DNA of 64,000 bases from VAXT01 sp964591295. Lineage in GTDB: Bacteria > Actinomycetota > Thermoleophilia > Gaiellales > Gaiellaceae. Of the stretch, positions 33,797-43,357 are shown piece after piece. The notes beneath the pieces were generated by a model. That model was not told the DNA's origin, ran no database searches, and worked only from the letters and a program-made list of their open reading frames with translations. A program made the translations under genes and the position numbers. The stretch's first letter is position 1; every line of letters begins with the position of its first letter. The DNA is taken from positions 20,565-84,564 of the forward strand of contig CAZQAG010000004.1 of assembly GCA_964591295.1 (NCBI GenBank), written 5' to 3'.

Positions 33797-35257
33797 CTAG
33801 CTGCCGTACGGCGTATTCGGCTGCGTTACTTGGTTGACGACGGCAAGCTGCTGCCGGCGCTTCTCCATCGTGAACGACACTGTCTGCAGTTGCACATTGG
33901 CGACGGGCGAAGTGATCTCCTGGAGCAAATAGCTCTGCCCGATCTGGAGCCCTTCGGGGCAGCTTGCTCGACCCGTCGAATCGGTGCTGAACCGAGGGCC
34001 GACCGGCTGGTTCTGCGAGTCGAGGACTTGGAAGACGAAGCCTCCCCGCTCGAAGCGACGAGAAGGATCACTCGGGTCGACGACCCGCTTGCGGACGACC
34101 AGCCGCCCTTGCTTCGGCCTACCGGGCTTCCCCTCCTTGACGAAGACTGCGGCGTCGAGGCCTTCCTCTTTGAATGGGGGCACGAAGAAGAACCCCGCCT
34201 TCTCGATGGTCGTTAGAGCCGGCTGCCGCATCGCGTCGAGGAGGGCATCTGCGCCGGCTCCGCCGGCCGGAAAGTGCGCATTCATCGCCCAGTCGTTGAA
34301 GACGACGTCGAATTGATCGAGCGAGGCCTGGAAGGAGCAGAAGTTGAGTCCAACGCGCGGCTGGCCATCGGCGGAGTTCTCGATGAATGGGAGGCCGCGA
34401 CGGAAGATCTGCGTGTCGTCATGCTTGCCACGCGGACCGACCTTCCGCACATGGGAGAAGGCTTGGAGATTGGGAACCGGTTCGGCAGGCTCTTTCTTCG
34501 GGTCGATGCTCTGCCCTACGAGGTCGAGGCGGTCGCCTTCCTTAGTCCGGCCGATGACAGCGTCGCGGGTGGCGTCGTCCTGGAGCAGTGCAAACGCATC
34601 AGGGTGCTGCTGAATCTTGAGGAAGACCATGTAACTCCCGCCTTCTGCCCAGCCGGGCTCCTCCAGGTTGCGCTCGTCACGGTCAACAAAGACGTGATCG
34701 GAGCGGTCCTCCCGGCGGATGTTCCGAAGGCCGTCTGCATAGCCGAACGGCTCGGTGTCGTCGACCCGCTGGTAGCCGCGGTCGAAGGTCACGGAGACGA
34801 CATCCGGCTGCATCCGCGCGATCGCGGAAATGAACGCGTTCACGCGAGCCTCGAAGACCGAGGCGACGTAGAAGAAGACGTCGCCCTCGACGAGCGGCGT
34901 GTTCGCCAGGGGCGCGGCCGCGTTCGGCATCGTTTGCGCTGCGTCCGGCGCGAAGGCGGCGGGTGGCTCGAGCGGCGGGTCAAAGCGGGGTGCGCCATCC
35001 CTGAGGAAGAAGCTCGAGGCGAAAACCGACGGCAACAGCTGCCACCTTGTCACCCTTATCCTGGCCCTCGTTTCGCAGGGAGCCGTTCCGACCAGCTCGT
35101 CGACATGCAGGCCCACCTGGCCGAGCCAGGCTTCTGCTCGCCCTCGATCGATCGCGGGGTCTAACCTCACCGCGATGAAGTACCCGCACATCTGCGGGTT
35201 CTTGTAGAGCACTTCTTTGTCTTGGCCTCGCGGAAGTATTCCCTTCGCCTGCGCCAT
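33797..35257 (-). CDS. DyP-type peroxidase fused to a SpaA-like domain
   Basis: 486 residues from the ATG with GGAAGGAGG upstream; a longer frame to 35308 lacks support. Residues ~150-400 show DyP peroxidase signatures: EPFGYADGLRNIRRED (GxxDG), a proximal-heme-type AFSHVRKVGPR near 272, and EEPGWAEGGSYMVFLKIQQ. Residues ~405-480 look like a SpaA/Cna-B beta-sandwich (FVFQVLDSQNQPVGPRFSTD, GRASCPEGLQIGQSYLLQEI). DyP enzymes oxidise dyes, lignin-like compounds or heme and are often encapsulin or secretion cargo. Fusion to a surface-type domain without a visible signal peptide is unusual. The DUF1508 gene lies 63 bp upstream. Confidence 0.85.
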   Translation of the reverse strand: MAQAKGILPRGQDKEVLYKNPQMCGYFIAVRLDPAIDRGRAEAWLGQVGLHVDELVGTAPCETRARIRVTRWQLLPSVFASSFFLRDGAPRFDPPLEPPAAFAPDAAQTMPNAAAPLANTPLVEGDVFFYVASVFEARVNAFISAIARMQPDVVSVTFDRGYQRVDDTEPFGYADGLRNIRREDRSDHVFVDRDERNLEEPGWAEGGSYMVFLKIQQHPDAFALLQDDATRDAVIGRTKEGDRLDLVGQSIDPKKEPAEPVPNLQAFSHVRKVGPRGKHDDTQIFRRGLPFIENSADGQPRVGLNFCSFQASLDQFDVVFNDWAMNAHFPAGGAGADALLDAMRQPALTTIEKAGFFFVPPFKEEGLDAAVFVKEGKPGRPKQGRLVVRKRVVDPSDPSRRFERGGFVFQVLDSQNQPVGPRFSTDSTGRASCPEGLQIGQSYLLQEITSPVANVQLQTVSFTMEKRRQQLAVVNQVTQPNTPYGS

Positions 35258-35320
35258 CGTTGCTGCCTCCTTCCGACTGGCGCCCCGGACCGATCCCGAA
35301 GCGCCCACCGAATTGCATCG

Positions 35321-35494
35321 CTAGTCCTCGATTGAGGCCCCGCCCGCGTTGTCGCGTACGTTCTCGGCTGCGCGCTTCGCATTCGACTTACTCGCGAAGC
35401 TCTCGCCGCTTGTCGCCACCTTCTCGCCGTTTGCGGCGACGAGCCGCCAGCGATAGTTCCCGCCGGCATCCTGGACGATCTCGAACTTGGCCAT
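35321..35494 (-). CDS. DUF1508 (YegP-like) microprotein
   Basis: 57 residues: MAKFEIVQDAGGNYRWRLVA, ANGEKVATSGESFASKSNAK, RAAENV. This is the classic DUF1508/YegP half-repeat, often found as a small stand-alone protein of unknown role. Ribosome site AAAGGAAG sits eight bases upstream. It probably heads a two-gene transcript with the DyP peroxidase. Confidence 0.92.
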   Translation of the reverse strand: MAKFEIVQDAGGNYRWRLVAANGEKVATSGESFASKSNAKRAAENVRDNAGGASIED

Positions 35495-35800
35495 GTGCTA
35501 CTTCCTTTCTCGATCGATGGGCAAGCTCGAAGACTAGGACCTGCGTCGGACGACATGAATCGGCGTAGCCCTCGCTTTCGAACTACAGCGGTGAACGTAT
35601 CCACAGCTACGGCGTCATCCACAGGCACGAACTCCTCGGAAAGAGCGCCGAATGCGTTGATTTCCCACAAGGTCCTCCCCACTTCGAGCATGAGCGGGAC
35701 TCTCTTTTCGGGGTTCAAGCCCATGTGTTTGCGTGTACTCCACAGGTCCGACCGTCGCGCGAGTGGACACCGCCGGTGAAAGAGAAAAGGATCAGATCGC
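35495..35800. promoter_or_regulatory. Divergent intergenic region with TCCACA motifs
   Basis: No gene in 306 bp. It must hold the promoters of the DUF1508/DyP pair and of the gene at 35801. Three TCCACA motifs resemble DnaA boxes: GTATCCACA (35597), TCATCCACA (35615) and TACTCCACA (35736). I see no AT-rich unwinding element. Confidence 0.35.
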
Positions 35801-36529
35801 GTGGCGACTCCCGAGCACTCGACGCACGGCCAGCGACTTCAGCGAGCGGCGCTTGCCGAGGGGGCAAGGCTTGGACGCAACCTGAGAAAGACGGAGCAGC
35901 GGATCGCGGCTCTTCGCACCGAACTCGGGCAGGCAGAGGTAGCAAGAGCCGAACTCCGAGATCGAATTGACCTCCTCTCGCGACTGACCGGCCAGGAGAT
36001 CCCAACCGAGCAACACCTGGAATTGCTTCCGCGCTCAACGCCGGATGGCCGCGATGAAAAACAGTCATCAGGTAGCACGCTTCGGGGTGCCGCGATCCGG
36101 GCGGTTGCCGTTCGACTCCTCGCTAGCCGGAAGGATCCGCTTGCCCCCATCCACCACGCGAAGTGGTTTTCCCTTGTGAGGCAGGCGGGCTACGAAATCG
36201 GCGGCCGTGATCCGCGCGCGACCTTTCTTACACAGATCTCCCGCTCGCCCGTTGTTACCCGAGGATCAAAACCAGGCGTCTACCAGCTCGACCTCGAGTC
36301 CCCTCAACGCCTTGAGCTGCGGCTGAACCAACTTCGCGAAGAACTCGCAGCCCTGCACCAAGGGCAGCAGACGATCGAGGCAATTAGCTCGACACGCGAG
36401 CGACGAGACAACGTCGGCGCGGAGCTAGCTCGAGTAGAACGGCTCCTCTTGGAATCCGTGGAATCGATGGGCTTGGAGGAGGGTCCGGCGAACTACGAGG
36501 AGCCGGGGAAGGCAGCACGGCAAGGCTAA
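35801..36529 (+). CDS. Coiled-coil protein with HARE-HTH-like domain
   Basis: 242 residues from a GTG with AAAGG upstream. Helical N-terminus (RKTEQRIAALRTELGQAEVA). Residues ~95-165 have the plan of a HARE-HTH winged helix: GAAIRAVAVRLLASRKDPLA, IHHAKWFSLVRQAGYEIGG, VVTRGSKPGVYQLD. A second coiled coil follows (LRLNQLREELAALHQGQQTI). HARE-HTH domains occur in restriction enzymes and chromatin factors and are thought to sense DNA state. No catalytic domain is visible here, so it may be a regulator or adaptor. Confidence 0.6.
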   Translation: MATPEHSTHGQRLQRAALAEGARLGRNLRKTEQRIAALRTELGQAEVARAELRDRIDLLSRLTGQEIPTEQHLELLPRSTPDGRDEKQSSGSTLRGAAIRAVAVRLLASRKDPLAPIHHAKWFSLVRQAGYEIGGRDPRATFLTQISRSPVVTRGSKPGVYQLDLESPQRLELRLNQLREELAALHQGQQTIEAISSTRERRDNVGAELARVERLLLESVESMGLEEGPANYEEPGKAARQG

Positions 36530-37415
36530 GCCTCCGCTTTCGCGGACTGTTCTGAACACGGAGCAAATTTAGAACCGGCGAGACCTCAGGGTTTCTTCAC
36601 CGGCGGTCTCACATCGATGGCCCAGGCAAGGCCGTGCGGATTCGAACAGCGGTACGAGTCCGTTCAGCGGCGGTCGCTCGCGACCGAGACGAAGCCGCGT
36701 GCAGCGGGAACTGAGGACCTTCGGGTCTTAGACTCAAGGCTTGATGAGCGGCGATGTACCGAGCTGGGTCTACCGAAGACAGATCGATGCTCTCGAACAT
36801 CGGCCCTTCCCCCACACCGCACCCGTCGTGGATGAGCCTCCGGAGCGACGAGCCGACCGCTCGGTTCGCCGTGGCCTCCGGCGATGAACGCATCGAGGTC
36901 GCCGCCGACTCCTTCGAAGTCGTCGGCGGAGGGACGCTCATCCTGCAGGATCGATCCTGACGAGAGCCTCGTCGCTGTCTTCGCTCCTGGAGAGTGGCAG
37001 TGGGTCAACCGGATCGCTCCTGCAACGCCCGAGCAGGATCCTCCAAGCGCCCAGCGAGGGCCGGCGCCGCGAGCATCCGAGCAGCCGGAGACGATGCCGC
37101 AATGACGGCGGCTCCCCGATCAAACACAGCCGAGCCGTGAGGAGGCGAACGGCGACCTCCTGGGTGCGATCTCGTCGCAGACCGTTGCGAATTCTTGCCA
37201 GCCCTCGCCATTTCGCCCAACCCGGCGGAATCGGACCCTGTCGTTTCGCCACCAGCTTCCATCCTTCTCCGCGCCGATTTGACCCAAACTTGACCACGAA
37301 CGTGGGTAGTCGAGGAAGACTCCGAGCACGGCCGAGCCTGAAGACATCGACGAACTCGCTGGTCTCGTTGCTGGCGACTTCCAACGCTTCCGCGACCGCT
37401 ACTGAGAGCGACGTT
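36530..37415. other. Gene-poor stretch between the 35801 gene and the defence operon
   Basis: No confident gene in ~890 bp apart from the frameshifted candidate at 36832-37105. The remaining open frames show no protein-like composition or ribosome site. Confidence 0.4.
36832..37105 (+). pseudogene. Small hypothetical gene with probable frameshift
   Basis: The first frame reads MSLRSDEPTARFAVASGDER, IEVAADSFEVVGGGTLILQ, then hits a stop at 36958. One base over, the same theme continues: IDPDESLVAVFAPGEWQWVN. Together they look like a small beta-rich protein of the 'xGGTLxL...VAxFAPGxW' kind. A single extra base near 36950 would explain the break. It could be real decay, a sequencing error or chance. 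Confidence 0.4.
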
Positions 37416-37889
37416 TCAAACCGCCACGGCCCTGAGCCGCTCCGTCCAGTCTTCGCCGCGGTCGAGCAGCTCGTCGGTCGCGGAGACGCGGTAGCCGCTG
37501 ACGTGTTCGACGAATCGGGCCGCACCTCTGAAGGTCTCAACCGGCAACCGCGTCGCCCGCCAGACACGAAACTCGTCGTCGAACAGGACAACCAGCGCCG
37601 CATCGAAGTCCCACGAGCGAAAGACTGAAAGCTGGCGCTCGCCGCGCGCCCCTGGGTCAGTAACGACGCGGGCCTTAACCTGTAGGCGCTCGCCGTCGGG
37701 CGTGAGGACGTCCCAACTCCTCTGCGAGTTCGGAGCGAGCTCGCCGTTCACTGCACGCTGGACGAGCAGCTCGGCGTAGTCGCCGGCAGGCGCGTTCCCG
37801 GTGCGGATCACATTGCGTCGGCGAAGCTCAGCGAGGATCGCGCGGGAAAGCGAGAGCAGCTCGCCGACGGTCAACTCGCCCAGACTCAT
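37416..37889 (-). CDS. PD-(D/E)XK-like nuclease, small, last gene of defence operon
   Basis: 157 residues from the ATG with AGGAGG upstream. It carries NAPAGDYAELLVQRAV and DVLTPDGERLQVKARVV near residues 60-75, the E...D...QxK layout of restriction-type nucleases, with strand-like FDAALVVLFDDEFRVWRA after it. The start lies ~20 bp after the previous gene, so it is co-transcribed. Probably a DNA nuclease subunit or effector of the operon; unlike known named subunits. Confidence 0.65.
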   Translation of the reverse strand: MSLGELTVGELLSLSRAILAELRRRNVIRTGNAPAGDYAELLVQRAVNGELAPNSQRSWDVLTPDGERLQVKARVVTDPGARGERQLSVFRSWDFDAALVVLFDDEFRVWRATRLPVETFRGAARFVEHVSGYRVSATDELLDRGEDWTERLRAVAV

Positions 37890-37910
37890 CACGCCTCCTG
37901 CCAAGACTCT

Positions 37911-38771
37911 TCAGCTAGCCAGACCCGGCGGCGTCGTGGAGTCCTTGAGTACGAGCTGCCCCGCCTCGTCGAGCCTCGCCTCGACGAATGCGATTCTGCG
38001 GACAGACTTCGCAAGGCTCGCCTGCGGAGCCGCGGCTCCTGCAAGCCGTCGCGCGGCGTCGTAGAGGCAGACCTGGTACGTCGAGTTCGCCTCTAGCTTC
38101 GGCTTGTAGAGCAGTACGAACACGTCGACGCGGCCGTCGCCGCCGAAGCGGGCCTCGGGATAGTGCTTCTCGAGCCGCTCCCGTTGGCGCGGCGTCGAGA
38201 GCAGGGCCGCCAGCGTGAGCCCTTGTAGGAGCGCGAAGAATGGGTCCTTATCGTTGCCCACCTCCGTGCTGACCTTCGCCTCACAGACGATCGGAGTCCC
38301 ATCGACGTTGACGAGCAGCAGGTCGGCCTTCATCGCGCCCGTAGACGGTGAGCCGTCCTCGAACCGCGCGCCGCCGGTCATTCGCGAGGCCACAACCTCG
38401 CGGGCGACATAGCGGAAACTGAGATCAGCATTCCCCGCGACGATCCACTTTCGAGCCTCCGGAAGGTCGGCCAGCTTCGTCACGAGCTGAACGGTGTTGC
38501 GGATCTCGGTGATCCTCGACGCCGGCTCCAATTCGGTTTGTTTTCCGGTGAGCGCCTCGCAGACGTTGGAATACGTTGAGAAGCGCTTCACGCTGCGCTT
38601 GAACCATTCGTCGAGGATCTCCGGATGCTCCATCAGCCACTTGGCCATCTCGAGCCGCTCGTGGTGAGACATCACCTTCAGCAGCCGGTAGAGATGGACG
38701 AGAACCGTTAGCGGGATCTTCGGCCTTTCAGGTCTGGTCGGGGTGTGAATTGGCGGCTTGCTCGCGCTCAT
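37911..38771 (-). CDS. PD-(D/E)XK-like protein with helical N-terminus
   Basis: 286 residues; the ATG overlaps the upstream stop (ATGA). N-terminal helices (LTVLVHLYRLLKVMSHHERL, KWLMEHPEILDEWF) precede a nuclease-like core: KADLLLVNVDGTPIVCEAKV (D ... ExK, ~145-160), then RFGGDGRVDVFVLLYKPKLE. The D/E/K triad fits a nuclease fold. It is translationally coupled to the MBL nuclease gene. Specific role unknown. Confidence 0.6.
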   Translation of the reverse strand: MSASKPPIHTPTRPERPKIPLTVLVHLYRLLKVMSHHERLEMAKWLMEHPEILDEWFKRSVKRFSTYSNVCEALTGKQTELEPASRITEIRNTVQLVTKLADLPEARKWIVAGNADLSFRYVAREVVASRMTGGARFEDGSPSTGAMKADLLLVNVDGTPIVCEAKVSTEVGNDKDPFFALLQGLTLAALLSTPRQRERLEKHYPEARFGGDGRVDVFVLLYKPKLEANSTYQVCLYDAARRLAGAAAPQASLAKSVRRIAFVEARLDEAGQLVLKDSTTPPGLAS

Positions 38772-40015
38772 ACGTCCCACCACTCTCCATCAGCGCGAAC
38801 CTCGACGCCAGTGAATAGCTCGGGGAACATCTGCGGCTGGGACGTGTGTATCGGCACGATGCGCTCGGGCGCGATTGCTGCAGCGAGACGTTGTAGATCG
38901 GCAACGGTCGCGTGCCCCGAGCAGTGAGCGATCGTGAGTGGAATCTCGTGCGCCTGGAGGAAGTCGAGGAGCTGCTCGCTGTCGTCGAGGTAACCCGGCC
39001 AGAGAGACCACAGAGCCGTGGCGTCGGCGAGCGCATGCGCGGAGTCCAGCTCACGCGCCATCGACAACCGGAAGGTCAGCGCGAGCTCGGAAGCTCGAGC
39101 AGCCAGGTCTTCCGGGTACAGCCTCGCCGACTTCAGCTCGCCTACGCGGTCGAATTCCCGCGCGTTCTTCACGCGGACCCGCTGCGAGAGCGGCACGAAG
39201 ACGCGCACGTTCTCCCATGACGGTCCCGGGATCGTGTGGCGGCCGGTGGCGGCGACGATCGCCGCCGCGTACAGGTCGAGCACGAAGATCCTGCCCGCGC
39301 GCCTCGCCCCCCGATATAGCGTCACAAGCCGATCGATGTTCTGCGGGGAATACAGCATCAGCGCGAGGCCTTTTGTGTCACCGAAGACGCGAGCCGCCTC
39401 TTGTTCGACCGCCTCTTCGGACGGCAACGAGCTCGTTGTGGCGGGCGCCTGCCGGACGTGCGTTCCCTCGAGGAGGAGCACGTTTACGTCTTTTGGCGGT
39501 TGGGTGATCAGCTGGTCAAAGAGCGTCCGCTTGCGTCCGTGCCCGCGGAGGTCGCCGCTGTAGAAGAGCCGCCTACCGCCAGCCTCGATCAGGCACGCAT
39601 ACGCGTCGAAGGCGCTGTGATCGACAAGGTGCGGAGTCACGCAGAACGGGCCGATTCGGACCGGCTCTCGGTCACGTAGGAACTCACGCGCGTGGATGTC
39701 AGCACCGCCAGGTGTGAAGAACGCCGCCTCGCGCAGGATCCGCGTGGTCGCTTCGCCGGCGTAGACCGGAACGTTCGCGTCGATCTGCGGAACGAGTCCA
39801 TAGTGGTCTGGGTGCCCGTGTGAGATCAGGACGCCGACGAGCGAAGCGTCGTCGCCGGTTGAGAGCCCGGCGATCTCCGGGAGTGGCGACATTGACCCGG
39901 CAGCGCTCGCGTCGAGAGGCAACCCGAGATCCAGGATGAGGCGCTTGCCGCTGCTCGCCAGCTCGATGCAGCTTCCGCCAATCTCAGAGGCGCCGCGATG
40001 AATCCGTGCTCGCAC
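38768..40015 (-). CDS. MBL-fold nuclease-like protein (RNase J/beta-CASP type)
   Basis: 415 residues from GTG at 40015, chosen because the family starts at RARIHRGASEIGGSCIEL; an upstream TTG adds 13 residues. Metal-binding motif SHGHPDHYGL at ~62-70, then VDHSAFDAYACLIEAGGRR and FYSGDLRGHGRKRTLFDQL. The C-terminal IAHCSGHATVADLQRL and ERIVPIHTSQPQMFPELF complete a beta-CASP-like plan. Such proteins cut RNA or DNA ends. Its place within a restriction operon implies nucleic-acid processing in defence. Confidence 0.8.
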   Translation of the reverse strand: MRARIHRGASEIGGSCIELASSGKRLILDLGLPLDASAAGSMSPLPEIAGLSTGDDASLVGVLISHGHPDHYGLVPQIDANVPVYAGEATTRILREAAFFTPGGADIHAREFLRDREPVRIGPFCVTPHLVDHSAFDAYACLIEAGGRRLFYSGDLRGHGRKRTLFDQLITQPPKDVNVLLLEGTHVRQAPATTSSLPSEEAVEQEAARVFGDTKGLALMLYSPQNIDRLVTLYRGARRAGRIFVLDLYAAAIVAATGRHTIPGPSWENVRVFVPLSQRVRVKNAREFDRVGELKSARLYPEDLAARASELALTFRLSMARELDSAHALADATALWSLWPGYLDDSEQLLDFLQAHEIPLTIAHCSGHATVADLQRLAAAIAPERIVPIHTSQPQMFPELFTGVEVRADGEWWDV

Positions 40016-40120
40016 ACCGATCGAGTATGAGAGATCTGTCCTCGTCTGAGGCAAGCCCCACTCGTAAGGAAAGGGCTGAGGCTCGCCCGACCTCTGAGAT
40101 TGCCGGCCAATCCTTCGGAG

Positions 40121-43100
40121 TTACTGGCTGGCCAACTCCACAAACCGGCACAAGGCGTTCACAAGCCGCATGTCCTCGATCGAGCGGCAGCGGATTTCCA
40201 GCAGCTTCGGCGACGCGACCAGCACCGCGAGCGCCTGCGCGCGTGAGATCGCGACGTTCAGCCGGTTTCGCGAGAAGAGGAAGCCGATCGAGCGCACGAG
40301 GTCATCTCCGCTCGACGTCGCCATCGAGAAGACGACGATCGGCGCCTCCTGCCCCTGAAACTTGTCCACCGTGCCGACCCGCACCGCCTCCGGCAGCACC
40401 GCGCGCAGGCAACGCACCTGCGCGTTGTAGGGCGCGACGACGAGCACGTCTTCGGGGCGGAAGCGCGCGATCTCCCGCACGATCACCTCCGCCTCTTCCG
40501 GCGACGCCTGCCTGTTCCCGCTGTGCTCAACGGGGATGAAACGCAAGCCCGCCTCGCCCTTGACGTTGTGGCTCGAGCACTCCGGCACGGGATGCAGCCG
40601 CCCTTCGTAGGACATCTCCGAGACGAACTTGCAGATCGCCGGATGCATCCGCCAGGTGCGGCCGAGGAAGAGGCCGCGATCGGGCGGCACCGTGTCCTCG
40701 CCGGCGAGCAGATGCTCGAGCACGGACGCGCCAGCGCCCTCGGGGTGGATTCCTTGTGAGACCTGCGCGAGCTGCTGCTGGTCGCCAAGTAGGACGACGT
40801 TCCGCGCGCACGTCCCGGCCGCGAGCGCGTCGGCAAGTGACAGCTGTCCTGCCTCGTCGACGAACAGCGTGTCGATATCTGCGCTCTCCATAGCCTCGCG
40901 CGCGAACAACCACGAGGTGCCGGCAAGCAGCAGGACGTCGTCCGCGGGATGGTCGAAGTGGGCTTGATTGGTGGACGTCGTGATGAACGGCCCGTCGTAG
41001 CTGTCGCCCTTCTTCAGCCCGCGGAAAGTCACGTCCTCCTCCCGCGCGGCCTTCTCGACCTCGTGCAGGAGGTTGTGGATGGCTTTGTGGCTTTGCGCCA
41101 TCACACCGACGCGCCGGCCTCGCGCGATCAGGCGCACGATCAGCCGCGCGCCGGTGTACGTCTTGCCGGACCCGGGCGGCCCCTGAACGACGAGGCAGCT
41201 GCGCGCGAGCGACTCGACGATGACCTTCGCCGCGGCGAGATCGTCCTGCGGCAGCGGTGTCACGTCCGCGCTCGGTAGATCGCGGCGGAGGATCGACTCG
41301 AGCGCGGGGTAGCGGCCCTCGCCGTTCAGGATCGAGTGGCCGAACCTGCGCAGCGCGCCCTGCTGTACGTCTGTGTTCCACGCACCGCCTGGGATCAGCG
41401 AGCGCGGCATCGGCACACCTTCGAGACTCGGGCCGCGCTTGAGCCGCAGGTTTCCGTGCTCGTCGTCAATCGACTCGATCTGCCCGGCGGAGTCGAGCGT
41501 CTCGGGATCGAACACCTCGTCGCCCGGCGACAGTTTGTGCTGCTGCGCCGGGAACGTGAACGGATACGCGAGTGACTTCGCGGCGCGCACCGGATCGCCG
41601 TCGGCCTCGATCCCGCCGATCGCCTCGTTATCGAACTCCGTCAGCTCGGCCGGCGTGCGTCCCTTGCGGTCGTAGAACGCCCACCACAGTGGCTTCGCCT
41701 CGCGGCGGTGGTAGTCGAGTAGTTGTCCCGCCAGCCAGGCGATGCGGTCATCGCGTGAGAGCAGCTGTGCCTGCAGGTCGGCGGTCTCCGCAGCCTGCTC
41801 GGGCGTCTCTCGAACTTGCGGCGGCTCCGGCCAGGCGATGTCGTCGGGCCGCAACCCAAGCAGCCAGCCGCGCAGCTCGCGCGTCGCCTTGCAGTCTTCT
41901 GCGTTGTACTCCTCGATCTCGCGCAACGGCGCGTCGTCACGCGTTTCGAGCCAGTTTTCGTAGGCGACGATCGAGTCGCCGCCGGCGCGCAGCTCGGCCT
42001 CGCGCGTCATGAAGAACGTCTCGACGTTCTTGAGGGAGTACTTCGGATGCGAATGGCGGAGCGCCTGCCGGACGACCTTGAACAGGTCGACGAAGACGCC
42101 ACTGCGCAAGAGGTCGTCGATCTCGTCTTCGCGCGTGCCGCACGCCCCCATCAATCGCTTGAGTGCGGAGGTCTCGTAGCTCGCGTAGTGGTAGACGTGC
42201 AGGTTCGGGTCGAGGGCGAGGCGAGCACGGACGAAGTCGACGAAGTCCTCGAGCGCCTGCTTCTCCTGCGCGCGGTCGTGCGCCCAGAACGCTCGATAGT
42301 CGTTCGCGTCGCTGACGCCCCAGAGGTACTCGAGCCCGCCGCGCGACTCCCAGAACGGGTCGCCCTCGATGTCGAAGAAGAGGTCGCCCGCGGACGGCGG
42401 CGGCATCAGCGCGAAACCGCGCGCCGGCTCGGGCGCGAGGAGGTGAAAGTCGTGCGCGTTGGTGCGGCGGTGCTGGAGTTGCAACGCGGCCTGATCGCGC
42501 AGCGTCTCGAACGTCGCGACGTTCATCTTCGGCGGCCGCTCATCGTCGTGCGCCTCCGCGAGCTCCTCAAGCGTCGCGATGCCGACGGCAGCGAGCTTGC
42601 CGATCTGGTCGCGGCGGATGTTCGCGACGCGCACCGGATGGTCGTCCTTCTCCCACTGCTGCTCGCAGAGCTCCTTGAAGTCGCAGAGCGGGCAGTGCGC
42701 TACGGGCAGTGGGTAGATGTCGAGGCCACGCGCGATCGCGTCGATGAAGCGCGCGCGGACGCGGCGGTAGTAGGCAGCAAACTCAGAAGGCCGGAACCAC
42801 TCGCGGACGCCGGAGCCGAGCACGACGTGCATCCGCTCCGGCTCGCGTCCTTGGATACGCGCGACCTGTTCGGAGTAGAAGCAGAGTTGGAGGATGTAGT
42901 ACGGCTTCGCGTGCCGTGCGAGCTTTGTGTCGGCGACCTCGTAGGAGTGGGCGCCGAGGCCGGACGCGGTGTCGACGCGCTCGAGAAAGTCCGCGTGGCC
43001 GGTCCAGCCAGAGGGGTCGACGAAGACGCCCTGGTAAATGACCTCGGCGCCGTTGCGCATCGCCTGCTCCGTATGCGCCGCAGCGGCCTCCCGGTCCCAG

Positions 43101-43342
43101 TTGCCGTCGCCGAGTTCGATCCGGACGACCTGCGTGCCGGCGCGCTCGAGCTCTGCGAGATACGCGCGCTCGTGCTCGTCGCCCTTGCGTTGGATCAAGT
43201 CGGCCTGCGGATTGTCCTGGTGCTGCGGTCGCTCTCGCTCGCCGCGGGCGACCTGGAGCTCGAGGGCAACCAGGTGCTCGCACTCCAAGAAGTTGTTCAG
43301 ATCCGAGGGAGAGAACGTCGTCCCGCTGGCGGTCGCACGCAT
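40121..43342 (-). CDS. TM0106-type RecB-like nuclease fused to SF1 helicase
   Basis: 1,073 residues. The N-terminal RecB-like nuclease has four cysteines for an Fe-S cluster (NFLECEHLVALEL; CPLCDFKELCEQQW) and VADTKLARHAKPYY. The middle holds an RNase H/DEDD-like exonuclease (DLFFDIEGDPFWE, EYNAEDCKATREL). The C-terminal third is a Dna2/Upf1-like SF1 helicase: VVQGPPGSGKTYTGARL (~719), TLFVDEAGQLSLADAL, LLGDQQQLAQVSQG, RVGTVDKFQGQEAPIVVFSM, NRLNVAISRAQ. It can plausibly unwind and degrade DNA. It is separated from the MBL gene by ~100 bp and from McrC by 15 bp. Confidence 0.92.
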   Translation of the reverse strand: MRATASGTTFSPSDLNNFLECEHLVALELQVARGERERPQHQDNPQADLIQRKGDEHERAYLAELERAGTQVVRIELGDGNWDREAAAAHTEQAMRNGAEVIYQGVFVDPSGWTGHADFLERVDTASGLGAHSYEVADTKLARHAKPYYILQLCFYSEQVARIQGREPERMHVVLGSGVREWFRPSEFAAYYRRVRARFIDAIARGLDIYPLPVAHCPLCDFKELCEQQWEKDDHPVRVANIRRDQIGKLAAVGIATLEELAEAHDDERPPKMNVATFETLRDQAALQLQHRRTNAHDFHLLAPEPARGFALMPPPSAGDLFFDIEGDPFWESRGGLEYLWGVSDANDYRAFWAHDRAQEKQALEDFVDFVRARLALDPNLHVYHYASYETSALKRLMGACGTREDEIDDLLRSGVFVDLFKVVRQALRHSHPKYSLKNVETFFMTREAELRAGGDSIVAYENWLETRDDAPLREIEEYNAEDCKATRELRGWLLGLRPDDIAWPEPPQVRETPEQAAETADLQAQLLSRDDRIAWLAGQLLDYHRREAKPLWWAFYDRKGRTPAELTEFDNEAIGGIEADGDPVRAAKSLAYPFTFPAQQHKLSPGDEVFDPETLDSAGQIESIDDEHGNLRLKRGPSLEGVPMPRSLIPGGAWNTDVQQGALRRFGHSILNGEGRYPALESILRRDLPSADVTPLPQDDLAAAKVIVESLARSCLVVQGPPGSGKTYTGARLIVRLIARGRRVGVMAQSHKAIHNLLHEVEKAAREEDVTFRGLKKGDSYDGPFITTSTNQAHFDHPADDVLLLAGTSWLFAREAMESADIDTLFVDEAGQLSLADALAAGTCARNVVLLGDQQQLAQVSQGIHPEGAGASVLEHLLAGEDTVPPDRGLFLGRTWRMHPAICKFVSEMSYEGRLHPVPECSSHNVKGEAGLRFIPVEHSGNRQASPEEAEVIVREIARFRPEDVLVVAPYNAQVRCLRAVLPEAVRVGTVDKFQGQEAPIVVFSMATSSGDDLVRSIGFLFSRNRLNVAISRAQALAVLVASPKLLEIRCRSIEDMRLVNALCRFVELASQ

Positions 43343-43357
43343 GGTGCTAGGAAGTCG

